NCBI GenBank assembly: GCA_947457545.1
Contig: CANGXD010000007.1
Location: forward strand, 1 to 62,818
Direction of reading: 5' to 3'
Origin: Gemmatimonadaceae bacterium
GTDB lineage: Bacteria > Gemmatimonadota > Gemmatimonadetes > Gemmatimonadales > Gemmatimonadaceae
DNA: 62,818 bases
The notes beneath the pieces are model-generated. The model was given only the letters and a program-made list of their open reading frames with translations. It did no database searches and was not told where the DNA came from. The position numbers and the translations under genes were made by a program. Each line of letters starts with the position of its first letter. The stretch's first letter is position 1. Of the stretch, positions 9,070-18,382 are shown one piece after another.

Positions 9070-10524
9070 ATGCGCCCCGTCATTCGCCCTGCGATCACCG
9101 CCGCACTCCTCGCCACCTGCGCCGGCGTCGCGGCCGCCCAACCGATCCTGCGCCCGGCGCCGGGTGCCCCCACATCACTCACGCCACAGCAGGCCGCAGC
9201 GCGGGCGATTTACAAGGAAATGGTCGAGATCAACACGGCCGATTCCGTGGGGAGCGTGACCAAGTCGGCCCAGGCGCTCGCGGCCCGCTTCAAGGCCGCC
9301 GGGTTCCCGGCGGCCGACATCCACCTCGTGGGGCCCGCCGACAAGCCGGAGAAGCAGAACCTCGTGGTGCGCTACCGCGGCAAGGGGAGCGGAAAGCCGA
9401 TTCTCCTGCTCGCGCATCTCGACGTGGTGCAGGCCAAGCGCAGCGATTGGGCCAACGATCCGTTCGTCATGCGCGAAGAGAGCGGCTATTTCCTGGGACG
9501 TGGCGTGGCCGACGACAAGAGCATGGCGGCGATCCTCGCGGCCAACGTCCTGCGCTACAAGCAGGAAAACTGGATCCCGGAGCGCGATCTCATTCTGGCG
9601 CTCACCGCCGACGAAGAAGGGGGCGGTGCCAACGGCGTCAGCTGGCTGATTGCCAATCGCAAGGAACTCATCGACGCCGAATACGCGATCAACGAAGGCG
9701 GTGGCGGCACGCTTGGCCCCGACGACAAGCCGCTGTTTCACTCCGTCCAGGCCGCGGAGAAAGTCTACGCTGACTTCACCCTCACCGTGCGCAACACCGG
9801 CGGTCACTCGAGCGTGCCGCGCAAGGACAACGCCATCTATTCGCTCGCGGCGGCGCTCCTCAAGGTGCAGCAGTACACTTTCCCGGTTGAGTTGAACGAC
9901 GTCACGCGCCCGTTCTTCGAGCAGACGGCGAAAGTGGAAATGCCATCGCTTGCCGCAGCAATGCGTGCATTGTCCGCAAACCCCGCCGACACCGCCGCTG
10001 CTCGCATCATCAGCACCGACCCGCGCTATGCGAGCATGCTGCGCACCACCTGCGTGGCCACGATGCTCGACGGCGGACACGCGGCCAACGCACTGCCGCA
10101 GACGGCCACGGCGAACGTGAATTGTCGCATCGCGCCCACGAGCAAAGCATCGACCGTGAAGGCGGCACTCCAGCGCATCATCGGCGACACCGCCGTCGCG
10201 ATCACGACCGACCGCCCCGACCGCAGTGACGGTGCGCCGACGCCGATCAACGCCACGCTGCTGCAAGCGACGACGTCGCTCACCAAGCAGATGTTCAACG
10301 GCGTCCCCGTTATTCCCACCATGAGCACCGGCGCGACCGATGGCTATCGACTGCGCGCAGCAGGCATTCCCACCTACGGTGTCAGTGGCATTTTCTCATC
10401 GCCCGGCGAAACCAACGCCCACGGTCGCGACGAGAAGCTTCGTATCAAGTCGTTCTACGACGGTCTCGACTTCCTGTATCAGCTGGTGAAGCAGGTCTCG
10501 GGACCGCTCAAGCCGATGTCGTAA
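9070..10524 (+). CDS. Secreted M20-family zinc peptidase
   Basis: 484 residues. The ATG at 9070 gives a signal peptide ending near residue 23 (GVAAAQP). The M20 metal ligands are visible: LLAHLDVV (H116), RGVADDKS (D148), TADEEGGG (catalytic E182 and ligand E183), a NEGGGG ligand near 216, and a C-terminal NAHGRDE His. The dimerisation/lid domain lies between about 240 and 380. It is likely a broad-specificity carboxypeptidase or dipeptidase working in the periplasm on short peptides. It is divergent from tldD, with 135 bp for both promoters, and convergent with the ANTAR regulator across a 110-bp palindrome. Confidence 0.85.
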   Translation: MRPVIRPAITAALLATCAGVAAAQPILRPAPGAPTSLTPQQAAARAIYKEMVEINTADSVGSVTKSAQALAARFKAAGFPAADIHLVGPADKPEKQNLVVRYRGKGSGKPILLLAHLDVVQAKRSDWANDPFVMREESGYFLGRGVADDKSMAAILAANVLRYKQENWIPERDLILALTADEEGGGANGVSWLIANRKELIDAEYAINEGGGGTLGPDDKPLFHSVQAAEKVYADFTLTVRNTGGHSSVPRKDNAIYSLAAALLKVQQYTFPVELNDVTRPFFEQTAKVEMPSLAAAMRALSANPADTAAARIISTDPRYASMLRTTCVATMLDGGHAANALPQTATANVNCRIAPTSKASTVKAALQRIIGDTAVAITTDRPDRSDGAPTPINATLLQATTSLTKQMFNGVPVIPTMSTGATDGYRLRAAGIPTYGVSGIFSSPGETNAHGRDEKLRIKSFYDGLDFLYQLVKQVSGPLKPMS

Positions 10525-10535
10525 GGCGTCCGCTG

Positions 10536-10645
10536 TTCCTGCGCTCCTGCCATCTGTGTGGCTGCCGTCCGCCGTCTCAGCGCGATACCGCAATATCGCG
10601 CCGAGACCGCAGAGGGCAGCCACTCAGATGGCAGGAGCACAGGAA
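10536..10645. repeat. 110-bp palindrome, second repeat family, copy 1
   Basis: The arms TTCCTGCGCTCCTGCCATCT (10536-10555) and AGATGGCAGGAGCACAGGAA (10626-10645) pair almost completely, and the pairing continues inward through GGCTGCC/GGCAGCC and CGCGATA/ATATCGCG. The element lies between the convergent stops of the M20 peptidase and the ANTAR regulator. A second copy sits at another convergent junction at 47901-48008. It is likely a hairpin-forming transcription end or nucleoid site; its function is inferred only from position. Confidence 0.85.
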
Positions 10646-10649
10646 GTCA

Positions 10650-11252
10650 TCAGCTCTTCATGCCCGGCTCGCTGTCGATCACCGCACGCGCGATATCCAC
10701 CATGCGCACGCTGCGATCCTGACTGGAGCGCTGCATGATGCGATATGCTTCCTGCTCGCTGCTGCCGGTGCGGCGCATGAGAATGCCCTTAGCGCGCTCA
10801 ATGAGCTTACGGTTTTCGAGCTGCTCCTTGGCCTCGGCGGCTTCGCGGCGGGCAGCGAGCAGCTCACGCGCACGCGTGACGGCCATGCGGAGCGTGGCGT
10901 CGAGCGTCGTCGGCGGCGTGGGCTTGGGAAGCAGCGCGACGGCCGTGGAGCGCAGCACGTCGGCGGTGGAGAGCGTGAGCGACAAGTCGCCAGTGATGAG
11001 CACGACCGCCGTTCCCGGCAAGGCGCTCGCAATGCCTTCGGCGGCCTGCACACCCGTCGCGCCCGGCATATGCATGTCGAGCAGAACCGCATCAGGCGTA
11101 AACTGCTGCGCCTTCTCGATCGCTTCGGTCCCACTGTCCACCTCGGCCACAACCATGTGACCCAAGGCGCTCAGCAGATCCACCAAGGTGGAGCGCTCGA
11201 GCGCGTTGTCTTCGGCAACCAGGACGCGAATGGTCGTGGGGAGTTCGGACAT
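10650..11252 (-). CDS. Response regulator with ANTAR RNA-binding output domain
   Basis: 200 residues from the ATG at 11252. The receiver domain spans about 8-125, with acidic pair VAEDN at 13-15, phospho-acceptor D59 in LLDMHMP and K in LLPKP. The C-terminal ANTAR domain spans about 145-198 (LIERAKGILMRR, then a late AYRIMQ helix). ANTAR regulators act after phosphorylation by binding tandem hairpins in nascent RNA to block termination. The start is 4 nt after the stop of the hybrid histidine kinase, which is therefore the probable partner. The target RNAs are not identifiable here, but several hairpin-rich intergenic elements are nearby. Confidence 0.9.
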   Translation of the reverse strand: MSELPTTIRVLVAEDNALERSTLVDLLSALGHMVVAEVDSGTEAIEKAQQFTPDAVLLDMHMPGATGVQAAEGIASALPGTAVVLITGDLSLTLSTADVLRSTAVALLPKPTPPTTLDATLRMAVTRARELLAARREAAEAKEQLENRKLIERAKGILMRRTGSSEQEAYRIMQRSSQDRSVRMVDIARAVIDSEPGMKS

Positions 11253-11256
11253 AGAT

Positions 11257-13326
11257 TTACTCGATGGTTTGTGCGGGAGTGTGCTTCCCGGCAATGTGCG
11301 CCTTCAGTTCGGGTGCCCGCAACGGTTTGCGGAGCACGAATTCCGCGCCGTCCGCTTCTTCTGGACCGACGCTGGGCTCCCAGCCAGTAATGACACCAAC
11401 GCGGATGGCTGGATATTCCGCCTTGGCCTGCTTCACGAGCTCCCAGCCGTTGCCGTCCGGGAGCCCGACATCGGTCAACATCAGATCAAACGGGGCGTGC
11501 TGCAATGACGCCAGCGCTTCACGCGCTTCCGCGCAGCTCGCCACGGCCACCACATCGTGTCCATCACCCTGCAAGATCCGCCGCAGGAACTCACGCCCGT
11601 CGTCGTGGTCTTCGACCACCAGAATGCGGCGCGGCAGCGTGTCAGGCACCTCTTCCACCACCGCGACCGGGAGTGAAACGGCCAGCAGCGGAAAGCGCAC
11701 CACCACCTCGGTGCCTCGCCCAATGACCGACGAGATCGTTGCCGTGCCGCGATGGCGGCGCGCGATCCCGTACACTTCGGCCAATCCCAACCCCGATCCC
11801 TTGGCGCCCTTCGTGGTGAAGAACGGTTCGAAGGCGCGCTCACGCACTTCGGCCGACATCCCGACGCCCGTATCGCGCACGGCGAGACAGGCATCGCCGC
11901 CGTCCACAGCCGTGCGGACCGTGAGCGTGCCACCGTCGGGCATTGCGTCGATGGCATTCTGCACGAGGTTGAGCAGGGCTTCGCGAATTTCACCCGGCAA
12001 GCCACGCGTGATCGCGCGATCGGAGAACATGCGCACGATACGGACCTCGCGACTCTCACTTGAACGCTGCAGTCGCATGGGTTCCGTGAGATCGAGCACT
12101 TCTTCCGCAAGGTGCGACAGATCGACTTCGACGTCACCACCGGGATGCACCGGCTCCTGACGAATGAAACGTCCCACCCGCGAGGCCGTCGCGGCTCCGA
12201 TCTCCGCCGCCTTGCGAATGCGATCGGCATAATCGCGCACCGCCTCCGGCGACTCCGCATGATGCCGCAACAGATACGCGGCGGCCATGATGGGATTGAG
12301 CGCGTTGTTCACGTCGTGCATCACGCCGGCGGCCAGCTGCCCCACCGCCGAGAGACGTCGTTCACGCACCTGCTCTTCCTGCAGGGCAATGAGCGCACGC
12401 GAGCGTTCTTCCACCAACCGCTCGAGCTCCTGTTCATTTTGCGCGGCTGTTGGTCGCGTGGATGATGCGCCTTCCTGCTCGCGGAGCAATTGCTCGAGCC
12501 GCTCGCGATCGGTGACATCACGATCGAGCAACAGCACGCCGGTAATGCGGCCGTCGTTGCCGTGCATGGGTGACGCGAATGACTCGAGCACGCGCCGGCC
12601 GCCCAGTCGACGCACTTCGAGCATCTGGCGGCGCACCGTTTGCCCGGAGAGCGCCCGCATGCCCGGAGTGTCGAGGAAGGACAGCGGCCGTTGGTTGGCT
12701 ACGTCGTGTGGTGCGTCGAGCTCCCACAATTCGCGAATGGTGAGCGGCTGACGCGCCTCGTGCTCACGCGCTGCGTTTTCGTTGGCTTGCAGAATGCGCC
12801 CGGAGACATCCACTACGCGCACTGATGATGGCGTGAGCTCAAGGATGGCGCGCAACTCGCGTTCGGCGCGAGCCGCGCCCGCGCGCTCGGCTTCACGATC
12901 GGTCACGTCCACAGCGGAGACGAGCAACAGGTCGTGATCGAAAACCGACAGGCGCGCCTCGGCTACGCGTGCATCGCGACCGAAGGGAATGACGCCGAGT
13001 TCGGTCGCCTGACCGATCATCGCGTGCCGCATGGCGTCGAGCACCGGCGTCCCGAACGGCTGCAGCACGACCTTGTAGTGCTGCGCAGAGAGCGGGGCGT
13101 GCTCATCGATGACGAACATCGCGCGACCGCGCGCGTTGACGGTGACGACATACCCGTCGCGCTTGAAAAGGGCCGCCGCCGTTGGCAACGACTCGAGAAG
13201 CGCCGTGAGGCGTGCTCGCTCGCGGTCGGAACCTTCTGCCTGCTGATCTAGGGGACGACCTGAGGAATTCATCGATGGACCGAAGGCACCGCATTCGCAG
13301 GAACTCGCAACTTCGCGGGTGCCCAT
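11257..13326 (-). CDS. PAS-PAS hybrid histidine kinase with C-terminal receiver
   Basis: 689 residues from ATG 13326; ATG 13272 (MNSSGRP) is an equally good alternative, since neither has a clear ribosome site. Order: PAS at about 38-145, PAS at about 155-275, coiled coil at about 278-325, DHp with MHDVNNALNP (phospho-His H337), HATPase with N box NLVQNAIDA, DTGVGM and KGSGLGLAE, then a receiver with D near 617 in LTDVGLPDG. No transmembrane segment is seen, so it is probably a cytoplasmic sensor. It is followed after 4 nt by the ANTAR regulator, forming a two-component operon. The attached receiver suggests a phosphorelay or feedback step. Confidence 0.88.
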   Translation of the reverse strand: MGTREVASSCECGAFGPSMNSSGRPLDQQAEGSDRERARLTALLESLPTAAALFKRDGYVVTVNARGRAMFVIDEHAPLSAQHYKVVLQPFGTPVLDAMRHAMIGQATELGVIPFGRDARVAEARLSVFDHDLLLVSAVDVTDREAERAGAARAERELRAILELTPSSVRVVDVSGRILQANENAAREHEARQPLTIRELWELDAPHDVANQRPLSFLDTPGMRALSGQTVRRQMLEVRRLGGRRVLESFASPMHGNDGRITGVLLLDRDVTDRERLEQLLREQEGASSTRPTAAQNEQELERLVEERSRALIALQEEQVRERRLSAVGQLAAGVMHDVNNALNPIMAAAYLLRHHAESPEAVRDYADRIRKAAEIGAATASRVGRFIRQEPVHPGGDVEVDLSHLAEEVLDLTEPMRLQRSSESREVRIVRMFSDRAITRGLPGEIREALLNLVQNAIDAMPDGGTLTVRTAVDGGDACLAVRDTGVGMSAEVRERAFEPFFTTKGAKGSGLGLAEVYGIARRHRGTATISSVIGRGTEVVVRFPLLAVSLPVAVVEEVPDTLPRRILVVEDHDDGREFLRRILQGDGHDVVAVASCAEAREALASLQHAPFDLMLTDVGLPDGNGWELVKQAKAEYPAIRVGVITGWEPSVGPEEADGAEFVLRKPLRAPELKAHIAGKHTPAQTIE

Positions 13327-13548
13327 CGGGCCGGTGCGCCTGTCTCTGCTTTACAGAAACTGATCAAACGTAGTGCCAGTTGGTACCAAGGGTCAAACTG
13401 TGGTATTGATAGCCGAATTTCGTCAACGAGTGACTTGCTCCAGCAAGTATTCGCAGTGTCGCCAATGCCCTGCGTTTCGCTTCGTCGGTATGCTCACGCT
13501 GTAACGGTCCCAGACACGAAGTCCGTGTTTTCCCTGTAGCTTTGGCCC

Positions 13549-13644
13549 ATGTCGCAATTCAAGAGCACGTTGCTCCGCGTTCTGATCATTCAGGTCATCA
13601 CTCTCGTCGGCCTGTGGCTCCTCCAGTCACGGTACACCACATGA
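13549..13644 (+). CDS. 31-residue single-span membrane peptide ahead of a symporter
   Basis: A short reading frame from ATG 13549 to TGA 13644. It has a basic N-terminus (SQFKSTLLR), one hydrophobic helix (about 11-26, VLIIQVITLVGLWLLQ) and a short SRYTT tail. It starts in the otherwise empty leader of the symporter gene and ends 10 nt before the symporter ATG, so the two would be co-translated. The composition is that of a genuine membrane peptide. I recall similar very short frames ahead of SSS transporters in related bacteria but could not check this. Possible role: a small subunit or stabiliser of the transporter. Confidence 0.55.
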   Translation: MSQFKSTLLRVLIIQVITLVGLWLLQSRYTT

Positions 13645-13654
13645 GGGGCTGATC

Positions 13655-15316
13655 ATGCACTGGATCAACTGGGTCATTGTCGCCGTCTACCTCGCCGTCG
13701 TCATAGTGGACGGCCTGCGGCGCACCCGCGGGACGAAGAACATCGAAGGCTACTTCCTCGCCAGCCGCAGTCTGCCGTGGTGGGCGGTGGGGCTGAGCGT
13801 CATGGCAACGCAGCTGTCGGCGGTCACGCTCATTGGCACCACCGGACAAGGGGCCACCGATGGACTGCGCTTCGTGCAGTTCTACTTTGGCTTGCCCATC
13901 GCGATGGTGCTCCTTGGCGTGACGCTCGTGCCGTTCCTGCATGGCGCCAAGGTGTATACGGCCTACGAGTATCTCGAGCGGCGCTTCGATGCCAAGACCC
14001 GTTCGCTGACGTCGCTTCTTTTTCTGCTGTCGCGCGGTATGTCCGCGGGTACGATCATCGCGGCGCCGAGCGTCGTGCTCAGCGCCATCTTTGGCTGGGA
14101 CCTGACCTGGTGCGTGCTGCTCATCGGCGTCCCTACCATTGCCTATACTGTCCTGGGTGGTGTGGAAGCGGTGGCGTGGGCCGATGTGAAGCAGATGGTC
14201 GTCATCGTATCGGCGCTGCTGGCCATCGTGGTCGTCCTCATCATGCGATTGCCGGTCCCGCTCGATGATGCGTTCCGCATTGCCGGCGCCACCGGCCGAC
14301 TGCGCGTCTTCGATTTCTCCTTCTCACTGACGGAGACGTACACGTTCTGGTCCGGCATACTGGGCGGCACCTTTCTGATGCTCAGCTATTTCGGCACGGA
14401 CCAGAGCCAGGTGCAGCGCTATCTCGCCGCGCGATCGGTCGACGAAGCGCGCAGCTCGTTGCTCATGAGTGCGTACTGGAAGATCCCGCTGCAGGCGCTC
14501 ATCCTGATCATCGGCGTACTGGTGTTTCTGTTCTACACCTTCTCGCCGGCGCCCATGCTGTACAACCCGCGCCACGATGCGCAGCTGCGCGCACAGCAGC
14601 CCGCCGCATACGCCGAGCTCGAATCACGCTACACCGCCGCGCTGTCAGCGCGGAACCAGGCGGCGCGCGATGCGTCGGCCATCGGAGGCACGGCTCCGCT
14701 GGCCACCTTCAAGGCGCAGAACGATCAGGTCGACGTGGTGCGCAAGGAAGCGCTCGCGGCTGCCGCCACCGCGACGGGGGAGAGCTCACGCGATGTGAAT
14801 TACATCATTCCGCGTCTGGTCCTCGATCATCTGCCGCTCGGCTTTGCCGGCGTGTTTCTCGCGGCGGTGCTGGCAGCCGCCATGTCGAGCATCGCCGCCG
14901 AGCTCAACTCGCTCGCCACTGCGAGTGTGGTGGACTTCTATCAGCGGTGGTACAAGCCCGAGGCCAGCGACGCGCACTTTCTCCTCGTCGGACGCGTGAG
15001 CACGGCCATCTGGGGCGTCTTTGCCATGGTGGTCGCGACGTACGCCGCCACGCTCGGGTCGCTCATCGAAGTCGTGAACCGTTTTGGTTCGTTCTTTTAC
15101 GGATCGATCCTCGGCGTCTTTCTGCTCGCCATGGTGAAGCGCACGACCGCCTTGGGGGCGTTCGCGGGCCTGCTGAGCGGCATGGCCGCAGTTGCCGCCG
15201 TGAGCTTCGGCATGCCGCAGGTGAGCTTCTTGTGGCACAACGTTATCGGCGCCGTCGTCGTCTTCGGCGTGGGGTCGGTACTCTCCTTGGGATCGCGCCC
15301 CGCTACTGCGGTCTAG
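13655..15316 (+). CDS. Sodium/solute symporter (SSS family)
   Basis: 553 residues with about 13-14 hydrophobic segments. The SSS core is visible: N-terminal YFLASRSLPWWAVGLS, the LIGTTGQGATDG region, the YTVLGGVEAVAWADV signature near 170-185, and FGTDQSQVQRYLAARS near 250. A long hydrophilic insert at about 310-385 (LYNPRHDAQLRA onwards) separates two helices. The substrate cannot be read; relatives carry sugars, sialic acid, amino acids or carboxylates. The last codons (GCT ACT GCG GTC, ATAV) lie at the edge of repeat copy C and resemble its modules. The 31-residue peptide just upstream is probably co-expressed. Confidence 0.88.
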   Translation: MHWINWVIVAVYLAVVIVDGLRRTRGTKNIEGYFLASRSLPWWAVGLSVMATQLSAVTLIGTTGQGATDGLRFVQFYFGLPIAMVLLGVTLVPFLHGAKVYTAYEYLERRFDAKTRSLTSLLFLLSRGMSAGTIIAAPSVVLSAIFGWDLTWCVLLIGVPTIAYTVLGGVEAVAWADVKQMVVIVSALLAIVVVLIMRLPVPLDDAFRIAGATGRLRVFDFSFSLTETYTFWSGILGGTFLMLSYFGTDQSQVQRYLAARSVDEARSSLLMSAYWKIPLQALILIIGVLVFLFYTFSPAPMLYNPRHDAQLRAQQPAAYAELESRYTAALSARNQAARDASAIGGTAPLATFKAQNDQVDVVRKEALAAAATATGESSRDVNYIIPRLVLDHLPLGFAGVFLAAVLAAAMSSIAAELNSLATASVVDFYQRWYKPEASDAHFLLVGRVSTAIWGVFAMVVATYAATLGSLIEVVNRFGSFFYGSILGVFLLAMVKRTTALGAFAGLLSGMAAVAAVSFGMPQVSFLWHNVIGAVVVFGVGSVLSLGSRPATAV

Positions 15317-15320
15317 GAAA

Positions 15321-15661
15321 GCAACGGCGGTTCGGGTTTGAGCTGCCACTGCGGTTGATGGACTGCCACTGCGGTTCTGGACCGCCACTGCAGTTGAGGA
15401 ACACTGCAGTTCGGGTCGCTGTGGTTGCCCCCGACGGCTTCGCCCGTCGGGGGCTTTTTGGTGGTTGGACTTTGTGAGCGGCGACACTCGAGGGCCTTCG
15501 CCCAAAAGGTTCAACCACCCAAAAGTCGCCCCGCCGGCGTAGCCGGGGGGCGACTTTCCTTGTAAACCCGAACCGCTGTGTTCCTCAACCGCGGTGGCAG
15601 TCCAGAACCGCAGTGGCAGTCCAGCAACCGCAGTAGCAGGTCAAACCCGAACCGCCGTTGC
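15321..15661. repeat. Large palindromic element, copy C (central type 2)
   Basis: Bounded by GCAACGGCGGTTCGGG (from 15321) and its complement ending at 15661. It spans almost the whole 349-bp gap between the convergent stops of the symporter and the PIG-L gene. Hairpin 1 (CCCCCGACGG/CCGTCGGGGG, near 15429) is followed by CTTTTTGG. Hairpin 2 (near 15525) reads as a terminator on the minus strand and is followed there by TTTT. The core between GGTGGTTG and CAACCACC holds ACTCGAGGGC and CGCCCAAAA, matching copy E. This is a clear bidirectional terminator. Confidence 0.92.
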
Positions 15662-15665
15662 TGTA

Positions 15666-18341
15666 CTACTGCACCAAAGGAACCGCGCCAACCAAATTGG
15701 CGATCAGACGAGCCGCCCCCGGTACCCCCGCCGGCAACTGCCGGAAGAGGGCGAGCGTGACGTACACGTAGCGCCCCTTGCCAAGCGGTGCGACGAGCAG
15801 ACCGCCATCGTTGACCGGTTCTTCGGGATCGTTCATGCGCAGCAAGCGCGTGTACCGCCGGTCGATCGTGCTTGGCATGTATGTCGCGCGCTCCTGCACC
15901 CACGCATCCCAATCGGCCGGGCCGATGCGGTTTGGCGTGGTGAGCAGTGGGTTGGCGGGCTGCAAGATCGTGACCGGTGCGCTCTCCATAGTGACGCGCT
16001 CCGCCCGCGGTGCCCATTGCAGCGGATACGGTACGACACCGGCAAACTGATTCATGTTCTGTGCGCCGTACTGCACGACCAGCGTGCCACCCTGCTTGGC
16101 AAAATCGAGCAGCCGCGCGTTGTTGCGCACGAGCGACTCGTTGGCTTCGTAGGCGCGCGGGCCCACAATGATGCTGGTGAAGCGCGACAGGTTGGTCGAG
16201 GTGAGGAGCGAGGGTTCGATTTTCTCGACGGGAATATCGAGCTGTTCGAGTGCTTCGATCCCCTTGTCACCCACGCCGGCGATGTACCCCACGCGGGCAC
16301 GCGGCGGCAGCTTCACGTTCACGGCCGAGAGATACATCCCCGACGCGCCATAAAGCCGCATGGGCGTGATGTGCTCGTACTGAATGAGGTACGCACCATT
16401 CGTACTCATCGCGCCGTCGTGCAGGGCGAGCGCGACAAGCTGCAGTGGCCCTTCTTTGACCGTGCCGCGTACGCGGAACTGCAAAATGGCGCTGCCGTCG
16501 GGCCCAAGTGTGCGCGTACGCTCCACGCTATCGGCCTTGAGACCGGGTGGCAGCTCGAGGTTGACCGTCACCTTGGCGTCGTGCGGGTAGCTGCTCTGAA
16601 TGCGCACCGGAACAACGCGTTCCACAGGCACTCCCGCGCGGATGTACTCCATGCTGTTCGCCAGATTGATCGTGATCCCTGGCACGGCGCTCACCGGCAC
16701 CTGCATGTCGCCCTTGATGGGATCGGCGTAGCGGTACACCACCGGCGCACTCACCGACACCTGCTGCCCGGCGATCTCGAGCTGCGCCAACACCAGCGAC
16801 GCGCGTTGCGACTCCTGCTGTGACTCGTTGCGCGCATCGATGGTCGCCTGAAACCAGTCCTGCTGCTTGCGGCCATACGCGCGCCACCACGGGCTGTTCG
16901 AGGCGAACGCCACAGCCCACCGATTCAGCGTAGCGGCGCTGTCGGGAGCGACGGTCAGATCACCCGTTTCGCCCGGGCGCAGTCCGAGGCCAGCCACCAT
17001 GGCATTGCGCACCAACACCGGAGCCGCTCCGCGGTTGAACACCGTAATCGCAACCGGCAACGAATCGTTCACTTCGACCTTCACCGCTTCGCGTACCGGG
17101 AACGTCGCGCGCGGTGCCGTCGCTTCGACCACGACGCCAGATGCGAGCACCAACGCCTGCTCCGTGCGCGCGAGCGTAATGCGCAGCGCATCCCAGAGCG
17201 CAGGCGGCGCGTCGTTGGCCGAACGCGAGGACAGACTCGAGGGCGCTCCCGGGCGTCCCGTAATCAGAATGGCCGGGCCGTTGCGATACGCGCCGCGTAC
17301 GGTGCGGAACTGCCGCAATGCCTGCGCGAGGATGGGAACCACCGTAGACGGTGCATCGGCCCTGTACGCCGCGCGGACGTCACGCACCGCCAGCAGCGCC
17401 GAATCGAGCATCAGCTGCGCCGGTGCCGGCAGCTGCGCCCGCAGTGGCGCCCACGTCGTGTCGATGCCATCGAACAACGAACGCTCGGCGCGCGCACCGG
17501 CCGGCCCCACCCGCGACGCCTCGCGTGACAGATAGCCCCACATCACCCCTTTGCGCTGCAGCACACCAAAGCCCTGGCTCTTGTGCTGCGATCGGCTCTC
17601 CGCCGCAAGCTCGTAATACGAACGCCCCAGCAGCGCATCGTACTCGCCCGTATTTACCCGCAACGTGGCACTGTCGGGAGCCTGCCGCGCGCTGCGATAG
17701 AACTTCTGCGGCGTCCACGGCAGGCCAAAGTCTTTGACCGGAAAACGCACGGTATCACCGGCCACGTCGTACGCCTCGCGCGCCAGCAGCCCGCTCACTT
17801 GATGATGCCCGTGTCCGTCGCGCGGTGTGCCGCTGAAGAACCCGATCATTACATGCGGGCGGAACGCGCGCACCACGCGCACGACATCGCCCAGAATCGT
17901 GTCCTTGGGCCAGTGCTGATAGGTCTCTTCGGCGTTCTTGCTGAAGCCAAAATCGTAAGCACGCGTGAAGTACTGCGTCGCGCCATCAATGCGTCGCGCC
18001 GACAGCAGCTCCTGGGTGCGAATGGCGCCGAGCGCTTCCCCAAGCTCGTTGCCGATCAGGTTCTGCCCGCCGTCACCACGCGTGAGCGAGAGATAGGCCG
18101 TCTCGACGTGCCGGCCTTTGGCGAGCCATGCAATGATCGGCGTGTCTTCGTCATCGGGGTGCGCCGCAACGGTGAGCACGCGTGCCGTGGTGCCGATCCC
18201 GGCCAGTGTCGATCCCAGCGCTGCGGCACCGCGATCTGGTGCGCCTTGGGCATGCAACACCGGTGCAGATGCGACGAACGCCGCGGCTAGGGCCGCGGCG
18301 CTCATCGTTCGCTGCATCGGTCGCTGCATGATCCGCTTCAT
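15666..18341 (-). CDS. Large secreted PIG-L family deacetylase
   Basis: 891 residues from ATG 18341 (an upstream ATG at 18371 is in frame). The signal peptide ends near residue 32. The N-terminal PIG-L domain shows AAHPDDED (H61, D63, D64) and the GHGHHQ metal/active-site motif at 176-181, the Zn-dependent N-acetylglucosaminyl deacetylase signature. Residues about 390-650 look like immunoglobulin-like beta domains, and the last 220 residues like a class I glutamine-amidotransferase-like Rossmann domain (YIAGVGDKGIEALEQLDI). Family members deacetylate GlcNAc-containing substrates. The long extension suggests a surface glycan target. The substrate is unknown. Confidence 0.8.
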   Translation of the reverse strand: MKRIMQRPMQRTMSAAALAAAFVASAPVLHAQGAPDRGAAALGSTLAGIGTTARVLTVAAHPDDEDTPIIAWLAKGRHVETAYLSLTRGDGGQNLIGNELGEALGAIRTQELLSARRIDGATQYFTRAYDFGFSKNAEETYQHWPKDTILGDVVRVVRAFRPHVMIGFFSGTPRDGHGHHQVSGLLAREAYDVAGDTVRFPVKDFGLPWTPQKFYRSARQAPDSATLRVNTGEYDALLGRSYYELAAESRSQHKSQGFGVLQRKGVMWGYLSREASRVGPAGARAERSLFDGIDTTWAPLRAQLPAPAQLMLDSALLAVRDVRAAYRADAPSTVVPILAQALRQFRTVRGAYRNGPAILITGRPGAPSSLSSRSANDAPPALWDALRITLARTEQALVLASGVVVEATAPRATFPVREAVKVEVNDSLPVAITVFNRGAAPVLVRNAMVAGLGLRPGETGDLTVAPDSAATLNRWAVAFASNSPWWRAYGRKQQDWFQATIDARNESQQESQRASLVLAQLEIAGQQVSVSAPVVYRYADPIKGDMQVPVSAVPGITINLANSMEYIRAGVPVERVVPVRIQSSYPHDAKVTVNLELPPGLKADSVERTRTLGPDGSAILQFRVRGTVKEGPLQLVALALHDGAMSTNGAYLIQYEHITPMRLYGASGMYLSAVNVKLPPRARVGYIAGVGDKGIEALEQLDIPVEKIEPSLLTSTNLSRFTSIIVGPRAYEANESLVRNNARLLDFAKQGGTLVVQYGAQNMNQFAGVVPYPLQWAPRAERVTMESAPVTILQPANPLLTTPNRIGPADWDAWVQERATYMPSTIDRRYTRLLRMNDPEEPVNDGGLLVAPLGKGRYVYVTLALFRQLPAGVPGAARLIANLVGAVPLVQ

Positions 18342-18382
18342 CGTGGTGTACACCCGCGAAGCTCTATGCATGTCGAAAGAGG

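Noticed and set aside
13327-13548. A further gene in the gap before the symporter
   Set aside because: Apart from the 31-residue frame, no frame with a start and ribosome site is seen; it is likely the promoter region of two divergent genes.
15321-15661. Palindromic elements as ordinary MITEs or insertion sequences
   Set aside because: No target duplication is evident at the edges, no transposase is present, and the inner hairpins have terminator form. Transposition by an external enzyme cannot be ruled out.
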